Of a stretch of DNA of 64,000 bases, positions 1-10,093 are shown one piece after another (within the stretch, counting starts at the first letter, position 1; every line of letters starts with the position of its first letter). The notes under the pieces are model-generated. The model was not told where the DNA came from. It ran no database searches and worked only from the letters and a program-made list of their open reading frames with translations. This stretch comes from Deroplatys truncata. Lineage: Eukaryota > Arthropoda > Insecta > Mantodea > Mantidae. The position numbers were made by a program, and so were the translations under genes. Location of the stretch: NCBI GenBank assembly GCA_030765065.1, contig CM060988.1:179097065-179161064 (forward strand), in the 5' to 3' direction.

Positions 1-49
1 CACTTCCACCCGTTAGTGGGGCAGGATTTAAATTTTCAGGTGCCGGCCC

Positions 50-588
50 ATAGAAAAAGCTCTGGGGGGAGGTATAATCACTCAGATGACGACCTTTCCA
101 TGGAAAAGTTTTAGTTATTTTTTGTCTCCTAAAAATAGCTCTAACGATTTTGATTAAAATACCATCTGTTTAAGGCATTTTCATGCCAAATAAAATGTGT
201 ATCTTGAATTTTTCGGAATAACCTATGAAGTCCTGTTCATTTTGAATGACTTTTGTATAATAGGTAAAATGTAAGATATAGCTAACATCTTACTACACAG
301 AAACGTAAGACATTGTTGAAAGCACACATCTGAAATAAAGATGCTTTGTTAACCATTTCCGAGATATTCTTTGTTATTTTTTTGAACTTTCAAGTGGTAA
401 GTCGCTATTCCGTTTTTCTCGTGGCCATTCAAAGCGCATGGAATTTAAAAAGCCTTTACATAGCGACCCGTTTTTTAAAACTCTGGCTGTGGCTTTACCT
501 TACTGAATCCTTCATATTCCTACAATGAAACGTGTAAATGTTTAATACCTATAAGTTTATGTCGATTAACAATAAGTACATAAAAAAA
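50..588 (+). repeat. Old HINE-like copy, left part
   Basis: Diverged sense-strand copy of the window's main repeat. It matches the middle and 3' part of intact copies (the 'aacgattttgattaaaat' block near 147, the 'cgattaacaataagtaca' block near 562). It is interrupted at about 588 by a copy in the opposite orientation and appears to resume at about 2140-2195, where 'atttgttacaatagtttgta' fits the expected next segment. No gene is visible here. Confidence 0.6.
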
Positions 589-1344
589 TCTGATGTGTTA
601 CACTCACATGACTTTCTCTACTCTTGTACAAACTATTTATACAAACGCTTATTCTCCATATGCTTCATGTTAATCGAGATAAACATTTGCATCTTATTGC
701 TAATTTTCTTGTAGATGTAAGGGGAATATATATTTACAAGGGCAATTTGGAAATACAGTAGCCTTTAAGCACATACATATCTCTTAATAACTGGTTGCTA
801 GGTGCAGCACCATTCCCTTTACCACAGATTAACACTCTTTGCATATCCAAGACAAAAAAATGAATAACGAATTCCCATTTGAGAAAATAAGTATTGAAAC
901 ATTTAAGGGAATAACAAGTAATATCTCGAAAATGGTTAACTCAACAACAAAAATGTATATGACATAAATTGTGTATTTTAACGTGATTTACATCTTTTGT
1001 GTAGTAAAATTTTGTTTATCTCTTATGGTTTACCAGTTTACCAAAAGTCATTCACAATGAAGAATACTTTTGGAGACATTCCCAGAAAATTCAAGATATA
1101 CATTTTATTTGTCATAAAAATATCTTAAACATATGATATTTTAATCAAAATCGTTAGAGCGATTTTTGAGAAAATTAAAATTTTCGAAAAATGTTCCATG
1201 TAAAGGGTACTCTGGGGTGGGGGGATTTTCTTGAAAACCTTCGTGTCGTATCGCTGGAAGATGCTGAACCTAAATACCAAGTTTGGTGCTTATCCGACTG
1301 TTCGTTTTTGAGTTATGCTGTTCACAGACACACAGACACACACA

Positions 1345-1383
<39 letters not shown>

Positions 1384-2139
1384 ACACACACGGACATGTT
1401 TCCAAAAATGTTTTTTTTTGGATTCAGGAGGTCTCAAAACATGTATTTCTGGTGAAATCTCGGTATCGAATTTTTGGGTGGAATGCAATACTTCCCCTAC
1501 TTACTATACGTAGTAGAGAAAGTAAAAATGAATAACGAATTCCCATTTGAGAAAATAAGTATTGAAACATTTAAGGGAATAACAAGCAATATCTCTAAAA
1601 TGTTTCACTCAACAAAAAAAATGTATATGACATAAATTGTGTATTTTAACGCGATTTACATCTTTTGTGTAGTAAAATTTTGTTTATCTCTTATGGTTTA
1701 CCAGTTTACCAAAAGTCGTTCACAATGAAGAATACTTTTGGAGACATTCCCAGAAAATTCAAGATATACATTTTATTTCTCATGAAAATATCTTAAACAT
1801 ATGATATTTTAATCAAAATCGTTAAGAGCCATTTTTCAGAAAATTAAAATTTTCGAAAAATGTTCCATGTAAAGGGTACTCTGGGGTGGGGGGATTTTCT
1901 TGAAAACCTTCGTGTCGTATCTCTGGAAGATACTGAACCTAAATACCAAGTTTGGTGTTTATCCGACTGTTCGTTTCTGAGTTATGCTGTTCACAGACAC
2001 ACACACACGGACATGTTTCCAAAAATGCTTTTTTTGGATTCAGGAGATCTCAAAACATTTATTTCCGGTGAAATCTCGGTATCGAATTTTTGGGTGGAAT
2101 ACAATACTTCCTCTACTTACTATACGTAGTAGAGAAAGT
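589..2139 (-). mobile_element. HINE-like element with internal direct duplication
   Basis: Antisense copy running from the terminal TCTGATGTG (589) to GTAGAGAAAGT (1523), then again to 2139. Sequence 856-1523 is repeated directly as 1524-2139; both repeats start at 'aaaaatgaataacg'. The second repeat lacks most of the (CA)n tract of the first. The whole block sits inside an older sense-strand copy (50-588 and about 2140-2195). The reading frames across it (for example 1191-1535) contain the CA tract and recur only because copies are similar, so I do not call them genes. Confidence 0.75.
1325..1393. repeat. (CA)n microsatellite inside HINE-like element
   Basis: Run of CA dinucleotides with scattered GA interruptions at the fixed internal position where other copies of this family also carry CA/GT runs (for example 7712-7755 and 19541-19595). 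The direct duplicate at about 1996-2010 has only a few units. Confidence 0.9.
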
Positions 2140-2939
2140 AATAAGATTTGTTACAATAGTTTGTAGAAGAATGAATAGAGAAAATAATACACACGAGATA
2201 TTTCAGTGGTTATTCCTTTTAAATAGTTAATGTTTATTTTATATCTCTAAATTGAAATTAAGTATTCTTCGTTTGACTTCAGTGCTATTCTTATTAATCA
2301 GCATATTAAGGTATACCAGGTGGTCCAACCGCGCCGTATTTCACGTATGCAAATAACCCTTCGTGCGTTAAGAGAGTTGCAGAACTCAACGGGGCAATTC
2401 CAGGTAGTGGGGGAAATGGCGCATTACCGCACTAAAACCCCATCACCGACCGCCGCACCAGCTGTTATCAGAAACATCCATATGGATACACAGAGACGGT
2501 TGTAACATCTATCAATGAACAGACAAAATTTCCAACACCTATCCAATGCTCGAAGTCAGCATAAGAGTACCGTTATATGATGATGATAACAATAATAGTG
2601 ACAACATTTATAATAGCGAGCGAAAAAAAAAGCAATGAACGCTGCGTGCCCTCATGTTTGTTGCTTATACTCGGTAATAATGGACAAGAACAGCGTAAAC
2701 CAATTAAAAATTCCTATGGACGGATACGAATACATCAAATAAAGAATTTTAATTACTTGTCAATCTAAAAAGTGTGTTTATTCCCTCGAAAATAAAGCCT
2801 ATGTAACTGAAGTGGTAAACATTTCAAGACCTTGTCGGTCTATTTTTGTCTATAATCACGGACTGTACACTCTATTGTAAGCCTGGGAAGGGCCGCTCAT
2901 CGTGTCTGTTGATTAGCAAGAGGAGTAGGAAAAAGCTCG

Positions 2940-3208
2940 GCTGGCCATGTAGCTCAGTCGGTAGAACACCTGTCTGCTGTTACCGTGTTCGATTCCCGGC
3001 TGGAGTGGGAATTTTTCTCCACCCAAAATTATTCTCTAAACTCCTTAGAGCCTGGAAGTATGAATTAGGGCGTGAATTGTGTGTAATCTAATAATTAAAA
3101 CCCAAAGTTTACCAGAACTGCAATGATATGTTCCAAAAGGAAAGGCCACCGAAAGGCCATTGTAGTTAAAGGCGGACTACAAATGGAACTTAAAAGAAAA
3201 ATAAAAAA
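2940..3208 (+). repeat. tRNA-derived SINE
   Basis: The head has tRNA-like pol III promoter blocks: box A 'TAGCTCAGTCGG' near 2950 and box B 'GTTCGATTCC' near 2988. A body of about 190 bp without known homology follows and ends in an A-rich tail near 3185-3205. I cannot fold it as a complete cloverleaf, so I call it a SINE head and not a functional tRNA gene. Confidence 0.65.
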
Positions 3209-3301
3209 ATGAAGCTTGCTTACACTAATTCCAGTTCCCAACTGACCTTTGTTACTTGGAATTGCCCCGTTGAGTTCTGCAACTCTTTTAACGCACGAAG
3301 G

Positions 3302-4205
3302 TGAGGCAGTATTTTTAATACTTAAATGAGTTCGGTCTAATTATATAATAAGTAAATTCAATAACAACCCACCTTGAAGCAATACGTGTATATAATAATT
3401 TGTAAAATACATGTAACAGTCATTGCATATGCTTATATTATTGTAAACATGTTCGATAATGTTATGTGAATATATTACGTAATTCAATAATGTAGGAGCT
3501 GTGAGAATAAGTTAAAATATGCTAACAATGAGGTAACAATGTGGTAACCTTGAGGCAATAATGAATTTGAGAGTTTAATAATACTACTAGTCATTATTGA
3601 AGCAACAATAATGAAAATTTGAGACAGTTTAAAAATAGTCAATCAACAACCAGAAAAAGCTTTAGTTAAATGAAGGTATACTATTGGAGTAAGATTAGCC
3701 AATCAGAGACTTGATATACAGAAATATACAAGTTTAGACGGTTGAAACCAATTCAGTTGCCTGCAGACAGTGCTCATAACTGGATTCGTTGCTTGAGCGT
3801 CCTAGAGAGATTTAATACGTATTCGTGTGAAACGAAAAATAGTTTACGTGTTAAAAAGTGTAATTAATTAATAAAAAGAATCTCACAGCTCTCTATATCG
3901 CTGAAGTGTTACTTTAATCGTATCAAGTATTAATAAAAGGAGTGAAGTACAAATTATGATCTGTGTAAGCCTACATTCTTAGTCGTATCACAACCCTGCC
4001 AAGAGAAACGTGTCTCTAACAAATACTGACGCAGCCGAGGCATACATAAATATAATATTCAAATAAACAGTAAAAATACATTTGGGGCTAGGCTACCGGA
4101 AACTGTTTACTATACGTGCAGTTGCAACTACTACAAGTTCGGTTCCCCAACAGTTTAAACATCAGCTTCAAACTCTTTCCGTACGTGAAACAAACATCTA
4201 CTTCA
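3302..4205 (+). repeat. Solo LTR A (TSD aagg)
   Basis: 904-bp copy beginning TGAGGCAGTA and ending CTACTTCA, flanked by direct 4-bp AAGG (3298-3301 and 4206-4209). The interrupted sequence can be read uninterrupted in the left arm of the surrounding TIR element (2314-2402, inverted), an internal empty site that confirms the insertion. No internal gag-pol region is attached. Four related copies occur (12442, 28782, 36335, 43942). 4-bp duplications fit Ty3/Gypsy or BEL-type integrases. Confidence 0.85.
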
Positions 4206-4255
4206 AAGGAATATCTACCCACTAGAAATACGGCGTGGTTGGGCCACCTGGTATA

Positions 4256-4700
4256 TATAGCTTATACAACGGAGAGGGATATCTCTTGCACTGAGATCTT
4301 GTGGCTACCATTCCCAAGGAGAAAGGGGTGGTGTGAAGGAACCACAGAAGGCTACAGGCTCCAGGCAGCGGGCAGACAGACGATAGAGACGCAAGAAGTC
4401 CGAAGACCCGTCCCAGTGCTGTAGCCGCCTAGAGAGGGTGATGAACTACCCGTCGACCAAGCAGTGCTCTAGTATCCACGAGGAGTACTCTTTCCATTCA
4501 GCAAGCATTCGCAACATCTGTCTAGCACCCTCATATGCCATGAAATCAATAAGCATATCTGAAAGATGAGAAGGAAAGGTAATGAAAAGGAAATGACGAA
4601 GGTAGATTAAAAGCCACCCCTACATTCTCCTACCATCCAGGGAATCCCACGAGAAACCCAAGTTCAGAGTGTACGGTCGGCGGGAATCGAACCCGGGGTA
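4256..4700 (-). repeat. Unassigned stretch ending in a SINE fragment
   Basis: 4256-4500 shows nothing I recognise. From about 4560 to 4700 the sequence looks like a minus-strand tRNA-derived SINE, ending in 'cgggaatcgaacccggggta', the complement of a box B region. The SINE head is cut off where the next HINE-like fragment begins. Confidence 0.45.
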
Positions 4701-4701
4701 G

Positions 4702-4947
4702 AATTTTGTAGAAAATCTTCTTGTATCCTTGGAAGATATTGAACCTAAGTACCAAGTTTGGTATTTATCCGGCTTTTCATTTTTGAGTTATGCTTTTCAC
4801 AGACAGACACACGCACACGGACATGTTTCCAAAAATGTTTTATTTGCATTCAAAGTGCCTTAAAACATGTATTTCCGGTGAAACCTCCTATCAAATTTTT
4901 GGGTGGAATTCAGTACTTCCCCTACTTACTATACGCAGTAGTTAAAA
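4702..4947 (-). repeat. HINE-like fragment
   Basis: Antisense fragment carrying only the sense-5' third of the element: the 'accaagtttggta' block, a short CA run, and the 'ggtggaattcagtacttccc' to 'tactatacgcagtag' end. Confidence 0.7.
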
Positions 4948-4974
4948 TAAAAACTTATTAAAATACACTATTTA

Positions 4975-5104
4975 AGGTTCTTTTACGTGTCGTAGATTTA
5001 TCAAGCCTGATAAAGAGGCCTCTGAGCAAAATTACCGGTCTTTCACGCCCAATATAGAGTAGGACGCTAAGGACCACAGTAGTTAAAGAGCGTCCATAAA
5101 TAAA
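4975..5104 (+). repeat. Repeat block, paralogous empty site for the 6344 transposon
   Basis: A 130-bp block from 'ttttacgtgtcgtagattta' to 'gcgtccataaataaaactc'. The same block occurs at 6246-6343 plus 7527-7580, where it is split by the Tc1/mariner-type element. Here it is uninterrupted. A related sequence ('gtagatttactagcatgg') lies near 26830, so it may be the 3' part of a dispersed SINE-like repeat. Confidence 0.7.
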
Positions 5105-5289
5105 ACTCAATTTTTATGTCAATATTTGTTATGGCTTTAACCATTTCTGAGATATTCGTTACTGGTTTAAGTTTTCAAATAATTGCACTTTTTTCAAGAG
5201 GTAAGTCACTATTCGTTTGTTCTCGAGGTCATGCGAAGAGTGTGGAATTTCAAAAGCCATCACACAGTGTCTCGCTTTTTAAAAATCTG
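5105..5289 (+). repeat. HINE-like fragment
   Basis: Diverged sense-strand internal part ('accatttctgagatattcgt', 'caaataattgcac', 'atgcgaagagtgtggaattt'). Confidence 0.6.
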
Positions 5290-6145
5290 AATAACGCTTT
5301 AGAGGCAGCTCGTGGTTACACCGCTCGCCTCTCACCTAGACGGCCGGAATTCAATCCCAGGGAACCGTTTGTGGTGGACAAAGCGGCGTCTGGGCGAGTT
5401 CTCCATCATTCTTTTGCTCCTTTCCTTTCATTCAAACGTGCGGGATAACTGAGGTGGTAACTTTTATGGCTGCATTCGGGAGGTCGTGAGTTCAATCCCC
5501 GTGACCTACCTTCCTGACCATGGCTTTTTTCGGGAGTCGTTAGGCGAATGCTGGAGAGGATCATTAAGTCCCCCGAATTCCCTGTCCCTCCATTTCATAT
5601 CCATTCGCATTTCACTCCACCTTTGATCAGCTTGATTTCTTTCATGATTTCAGGTGTCGGCGGGAGGTCACGGCGTGTGAATAGAAGGGGAAAGGGATGC
5701 TCCGAGGAAAACTCTGTTTCCGGATTGGAAATGGTCTCTGGGTCCCGGGCCCCCCAGCGAATGTGTAAGCCTCATAGGGGGGAGAGGACCCAGCTGCTCC
5801 AGTGCCCATCCGGGTAGTTTAAATCTGGAAATGGTAGGGACCCCGCCCTCTGCCTGTCGTGACTCCTGGTGCGGCCAGCCTCTGTCTCCTCTCGCCTGAT
5901 CCCTCCCTCCCGAGGGCGTCACAAAGGATCTACGTACATCGTGTTAAATGCCCCCTCTTAATCCTTCCTTCATTTCGCCGTCATTTCATATCATCTCCTT
6001 CCTCGCTCTCATACCAGGGTTCGGGCTGATCACCTATTCTGGCTGCTCTCACTGAACCATAGTCTGTCTGCTCCCCAACAGATCTCTGACCCCAAGCACC
6101 CAAGTATAAGTCCTAGGGGATGTAAACTCTAACAATGGGAAAGGT
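5290..6145 (+). repeat. SINE with tRNA-Ser-like head, split by another SINE
   Basis: 5290-5434 carries a degenerate tRNA-Ser-like head followed by the 'gtggacaaagcggcgtctgg' body. The 3' part resumes at about 5943-6145, where 'ggttcgggctgatcacctat' corresponds to the complement of the SINE at 40600-40995. The intervening 5435-5942 is a different SINE. The outer SINE would be about 350 bp long uninterrupted. Confidence 0.7.
5435..5942 (+). repeat. tRNA-derived SINE (type 1) inside another SINE
   Basis: The head has 'gctgcattcgggaggtcgtg' with the box-B-like 'GAGTTCAATCCC'. The ~500-bp body ends 'gagggcgtcacaaaggatct', like the copies at 16009, 23002 and the minus-strand copy at 54590. Reading frames inside (for example 5548-5817) are not conserved between copies and are not genes. 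Confidence 0.7.
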
Positions 6146-6343
6146 AAACAGAGGAAGAAAAAGAAAAACGTTCTAATCTACTGTTCTTCTTATACCTAGA
6201 AAGAAATGTGTTCTTAGCATGGCTTCCTTTGCAGTGAAAGTAAAGCCGGTGGTCCCGTGTAGTAGATTTACGACACGTAAAAGAACCTCAAGCCTGATAA
6301 GGAGGCCTCTGAGCAAAATTTCCGGTCTTTCAGGTCCATTATA

Positions 6344-7524
6344 TAAAGTGTATCTTTATTGATATATTTGGGAGACGTGTTCCTGACATCAAAAGACTGA
6401 AAAATGCTCACATGTACATGGGTCTGAAAATCAACCGTTTCGTTGTTATAGGTCAAAGAAGATGTATTCTACGAGTGAACAGACGGATATGCACTACACG
6501 TATGACCGTACAGACGGCAATGCAGCACGAGCACGTGAACTTTATGCAGAAAGGTACCTTGACAGCAGTTACCGTGTGCAAGAACATTCGCACGAAATCA
6601 CAAACACTTGAGAAAGAATGGCGCATTTGAGAGGAGTACTAGGGATGTTGGGAGACCAAGAGCGGTACGAGGCATTGAGCTTGAAGAATGAGTTCTTCGT
6701 GCTGTGGATGCAGATCCATCACAAAGCACAAGACCTTGGCTGTAATACAACTATCTGGAGAATTCTGCATGAAAATCTTCTGTACCTGTATCACCTTCAA
6801 CGTGTGCAAGGATTGAATGAGGCGGACTTTGAGCCAAGAAGACGTTTCTGTCAACATTTGAAAATCCTAATGAAGTACGACAGGACAACCATCAACAGAG
6901 GTTCTCTCTCAACGTTTGGGGTGGAATCATTCATGATCACCTTATTGGTCCCTACTTTTTCCCTCCGCGTCTGAGTGGACAAACCTATCTCCAGTTTCTC
7001 AGAAATGAGTTGCATCACTTAACTGATAATGTGCCTCTGGGCATCATCCAACGAATGGTTTTTACACAATGGTGCTCCAGCTCATTTCAGTATGATAGTT
7101 CGTAAGTTTTTAAATGATCGATTTCCGCAAAGATGGATCGGTCGAGGGAACCCATTGCATGGCCTGATCGATCGCCTGATTTGAATCCAATGGATTTTTT
7201 CGTCTGGGGACATTTGAAGTCCTTGGTTTATGCGACTCCTGTACCTGATGTTGACATTTTGAGAGGTCGTATCCAAACTGGATTTAACCAAATACGAAAC
7301 ACACAGAGTATTTTCAACAGAGTACGCTAGGGCATGGAACGCAGGCTTACTGCATGCATCAAAGCAAGAGGAAGCCACTTCCAGCAATTTTTGTAACTTT
7401 CGATTTTGTGTTGTAACTCTGAAATAAATTATTTTCAGGCCCATGTTCCTATGAACGTTTTTTTACTGTTTTGATGTCAGAAATACGTCCCCCAAAAATA
7501 TGACACCAATAAAGATACATCCTG
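6344..7524 (+). mobile_element. Tc1/mariner-superfamily element with long TIRs, defective
   Basis: 1181-bp element flanked by TA. Its ends are inverted repeats of about 85 bp: 5' 'gtatctttattg...gtttgggagacg' type sequence and the complement at 7440-7524, both carrying 'tgacatcaaaa' and 'atgggtctgaaaat'/'atgggcctgaaaat'. It interrupts the repeat block that is intact at 4975-5104. Restoring the block leaves a single TA, so this is a clean TA insertion. Confidence 0.88.
6412..7400 (+). pseudogene. Broken Tc1/mariner-type transposase
   Basis: Remnant of a DDE transposase of the type that in arthropods often carries an N-terminal DUF4817-like domain (family knowledge). Recognisable pieces are 'LYLYHLQRVQGLNEADFEPR' (about 6780-6840), a part frame-shifted into 'FSLNVWGGIIHDHLIGPYFF' (about 6905-6965), 'HNGAPAHF' (about 7065) and 'PDRSPDLNPMDFFVWGHLKS' (7157-7215). 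The stretch that should hold the first catalytic aspartate is deleted after 'FCQHLK'. The second catalytic aspartate, normally HDGAPAH, reads HNGAPAH. There are frameshifts near 6900, 7090 and 7135, and a stop near 7327 in the conserved C-terminus. It cannot make an active enzyme. Confidence 0.82.
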
Positions 7525-7582
7525 TAGAATGGGACGCTAAGAACCACAGCAGTTAAAGAGCGTCCATAAATAAAACTTTTTT

Positions 7583-7709
7583 ACGTTCTCTACCACGCAT
7601 AGTAAGTAGGGGAAGTATTGTATTCCACCCAAAATTCTATACCCAGATTTCACTGGAAATACATGTTTTGAGACCCCCTGAATCAAAAAAGCAATTTTTG
7701 GAAACATGT

Positions 7710-7756
<47 letters not shown>

Positions 7757-8558
7757 TGTGAACAGCATAACTCAGAAACGAACAGTCGGATAAACACCAA
7801 ACTTGGTATTTAGGTTCAGTATCTTCCAGAGATGCGACACGAAGGTTTTCAAGAAAATCCCCTCACCCCAGATTACCGTTTACATGGAACATTTTTCGAA
7901 AATTTTAATTTTCTCAAAAATGGCTCTAACGATTTTGATTAAAATATCATATGTTTAAGATATTTTTATGATAAATAAAATGTATATCTTGAATTTTCTG
8001 GGAATGTCTCCAAAAGTATTGTTCATTGTGTACGACTTTTGCATAACTGGTAAACCATAAGATATAGACAAAATTTTACTACACCAAAAATGTAGATCAC
8101 GTTAAAATACACAATTTACATCATATACATTTTTTTTTTGTTGAGTGAACCATTTTCGAGATATTGCTTGTTATTCCTTTAAATTTTTCAATAATTTTCT
8201 CAAATGGGAATTCGTTTTTCATTTTTTTGTCTTGGATATGCAAAGAGTATTAATCTGTGGCAAAGAGAATGGTGCTGCACCTAGCAACCAACTATTAAGA
8301 GATATGTCTATGCTTAAAGGCTACTGTATTTCTATATTGCCCTTGCAAATACAAAACATGGGGAACATAGTAGGCCTTAAGCGATAGTCAAATATTTTTA
8401 GAACTGCTCGCTATGAGTAAAATGTAATTCTCTTTGCATGTCAAAATATCGTTTCTGCAAATGTTTATATCGATTAATATGAAATAGGTGGAGAATAAGC
8501 GTTTGTAAAAATAGTTTGTACAAGAGTAGAGAAAGTCATGCGAGTGTAACACATCAGA
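7583..8558 (+). mobile_element. HINE-like element, nearly full length
   Basis: Sense copy starting ACGTTCTCTACC (a variant of the 5' repeat) in a T-run and ending with GTAGAGAAAGT, the hairpin region and CAGA in a T-run. It contains a (GT)n run at 7712-7755 and the A-rich internal core. The flanking block 7527-7582 belongs to the repeat split by the 6344 element. Confidence 0.8.
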
Positions 8559-8575
8559 TTTTTTATTATTATTAA

Positions 8576-8672
8576 CAAGAAGTAGATAGAAGAATACGGT
8601 TTTGTAAGAATAATTTGTAGAAGACTGCGTAGGTAAAGTCATGTGGATGTAACACATCAGATGTTTACTCAG
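8576..8672 (+). repeat. Extra HINE-like 3' end
   Basis: A second, diverged copy of the element's 3' end ('agtcatgtggatgtaacaca' then CAGA) directly follows the complete one, suggesting a tandem or nested arrangement. Confidence 0.6.
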
Positions 8673-8839
8673 TATACTGGGCTACCCATATGGATGTTAA
8701 ATGCAGTTTCTAGTGCTAAAGATCTAACACCAGAGTTAAAACACTCAATGAGAAACTTTAACCAAGCACGGCGCTAACTTAAGCGATCCAAACCTTTGTT
8801 TCGGAAACTTCTTAGCAGTTTGTGAGTTAACATTTTATA

Positions 8840-9040
8840 GCGTAATCTATTTACGATGTGGCTTAAAGAGAACTGGAGCGGCAAAGACAAAACTTGAACA
8901 GTTTAAGTGGCAAGTTAGGCCGCATCCGCCCCACAACCCGAACTTGGCACCATCAGATGTTTTCATCTGTTGCTTGTTTTGCTAGCGTCCCCATGGTGGG
9001 GACAGACTTTTGTTTCGAAGCTTTGCATCCACAAACAAGA
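8840..9040 (+). pseudogene. Mariner transposase fragment
   Basis: Around 8895-8970 the plus strand translates to 'FKWQVRPHPPHNPNLAPSDV', matching the mariner C-terminal catalytic signature (consensus HPPYSPDLAPSDxxLF) with the final APSD aspartate kept. Upstream and downstream sequence is too decayed to follow. 8675-8840 shows nothing else I recognise. Confidence 0.6.
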
Positions 9041-9045
9041 AGCGT

Positions 9046-9270
9046 AAAAATCTGATGTGTAACAGTCACACGGCCATCTACTCGTTATTAACCCACGGAT
9101 ATCGTTTATATTGTACTATTTCTACAAAGTAGTGTTTCTATCTGCATTACCTTTATGACGATAAGCGTTTTTTCAAAAACGGGTTTCAAATTTTATCTAT
9201 TAAGGAATTCGTTATGTGCAAGATGCGAAGGCAAATTCCAAATAATAATGTTGTGCTTTTTGCTTTCTTT
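9046..9270 (-). repeat. HINE-like 3'-end fragment and flank
   Basis: Begins 'aatctgatgtgtaacagtca', the inverted 3' end of the family, and decays within about 70 bp. The rest is AT-rich without features. Confidence 0.5.
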
Positions 9271-9275
9271 ACCAC

Positions 9276-10093
9276 TTATATATAGTAGGTAGATAAGGTA
9301 TTGCATTCTACCAAAAATTCCATATCGAGATTGAAATACATGTTTTGAGCCCTCTGAATCTAAATTAGCAGTTTTGGAAAAGTCTGTGTGTGTGTGTGTG
9401 TGTGTGTCCGTCTGTGTAATTCAAAACCGAAATGTCAGATAAATACCAAACCTGGTATTTAGGTTCAGTATTTTTCAAAGATTCGAGACGAAAATTTTCA
9501 AGGAAAACATCCCACCCAGACTACCCTTTACATGCTACATTTCTCAAAAAATGTTATTTTTTTCAAAAATGGCTAACGACTTTGATTAAAATATGACATA
9601 TTTAAGATATTTTCATGACTAATGAAATGTATATCTTGAATTTTATGGAAATATCGCCAAAAGTCCTCTTCATTCTGAATAGTTTTTGCATATCTGGTAA
9701 ACTGTAATAGATAGACACAATTTTTCTACACAAAAAATGTAGATTTTGTTAAAACACACCATTTATGTCGTATACGTTTTTTTTTTTTTTTTGGAATGAA
9801 CCATTTCCGAGATATTCCTTGTTATTTGTTTGAATTTTCCAATACTTATACTTTTTCTCAAATCGGAATTTGTTATTAGTTTTTTTTATGTCCTGGACAT
9901 ACAAAGAGAATGGAATGATCACATAGCAACCAGCTCTTAAAATCTACCATATTCCCCTTGCACCTACAGAAAATCAGCAATAAGATAGTTTGTGCAAATG
10001 CTTATCTCGATTAACATGAAGTATATGGAGAAAAAGCGTTTGTAAAAATAGTTTGTACATGAGTAGAGAAAGTCATGCGAGTGTAACACATAG
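9276..10093 (+). mobile_element. HINE-like element, diverged
   Basis: Sense copy from the 'tatatatagtaggtag' start through a short (GT)n run (9386-9407) to 'agtagagaaagtcatgcgag' and 'aacacatagattttt'. It lacks a middle segment around the 'cctgcacctagcaacc' block and belongs to the shorter subtype ('ggcacattcc', no long core). Confidence 0.75.

Larger units (their letters stand above)
2314..4253. mobile_element. TIR element with ~95-bp inverted repeats, TA-flanked
   Basis: The left end starts 'taccaggtggtccaaccgcg' and the right end, read inverted, starts 'taccaggtggcccaacc'; both are flanked by TA. The arms match over about 95 bp (left 2314-2402; right 3257-3301 continuing at 4206-4253 across solo LTR A). 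The 45-bp inner arms are almost identical. Without the LTR and its duplication the element would be about 1.03 kb. TA flanks suggest the Tc1/mariner superfamily. No transposase is recognisable inside, so it is probably non-autonomous. A tRNA-type SINE lies within (2940-3208). Confidence 0.75.

Noticed and set aside
589..1523. Main repeat as a classical TIR transposon (MITE)
   Set aside because: The 12-bp inverted repeats are not both terminal: one is at the end, the other about 22 bp inside behind a hairpin, and I found no constant target duplication.
1191..1535. A recurring open frame (starting MFHVKG) at 1191, 1860, 10991, 56212 and, partly, 27695 and 37566, possibly a conserved small protein
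   Set aside because: It runs through the (CA)n tract, its length changes with the microsatellite, and copies differ as expected of a noncoding repeat. It recurs only because the HINE-like copies are similar.
2941..3012. Functional tRNA genes at SINE heads (also 13620, 23010, 40930, 53680)
   Set aside because: The box A and B motifs are present but each is joined to a SINE body and I could not form a full cloverleaf with an acceptor stem.
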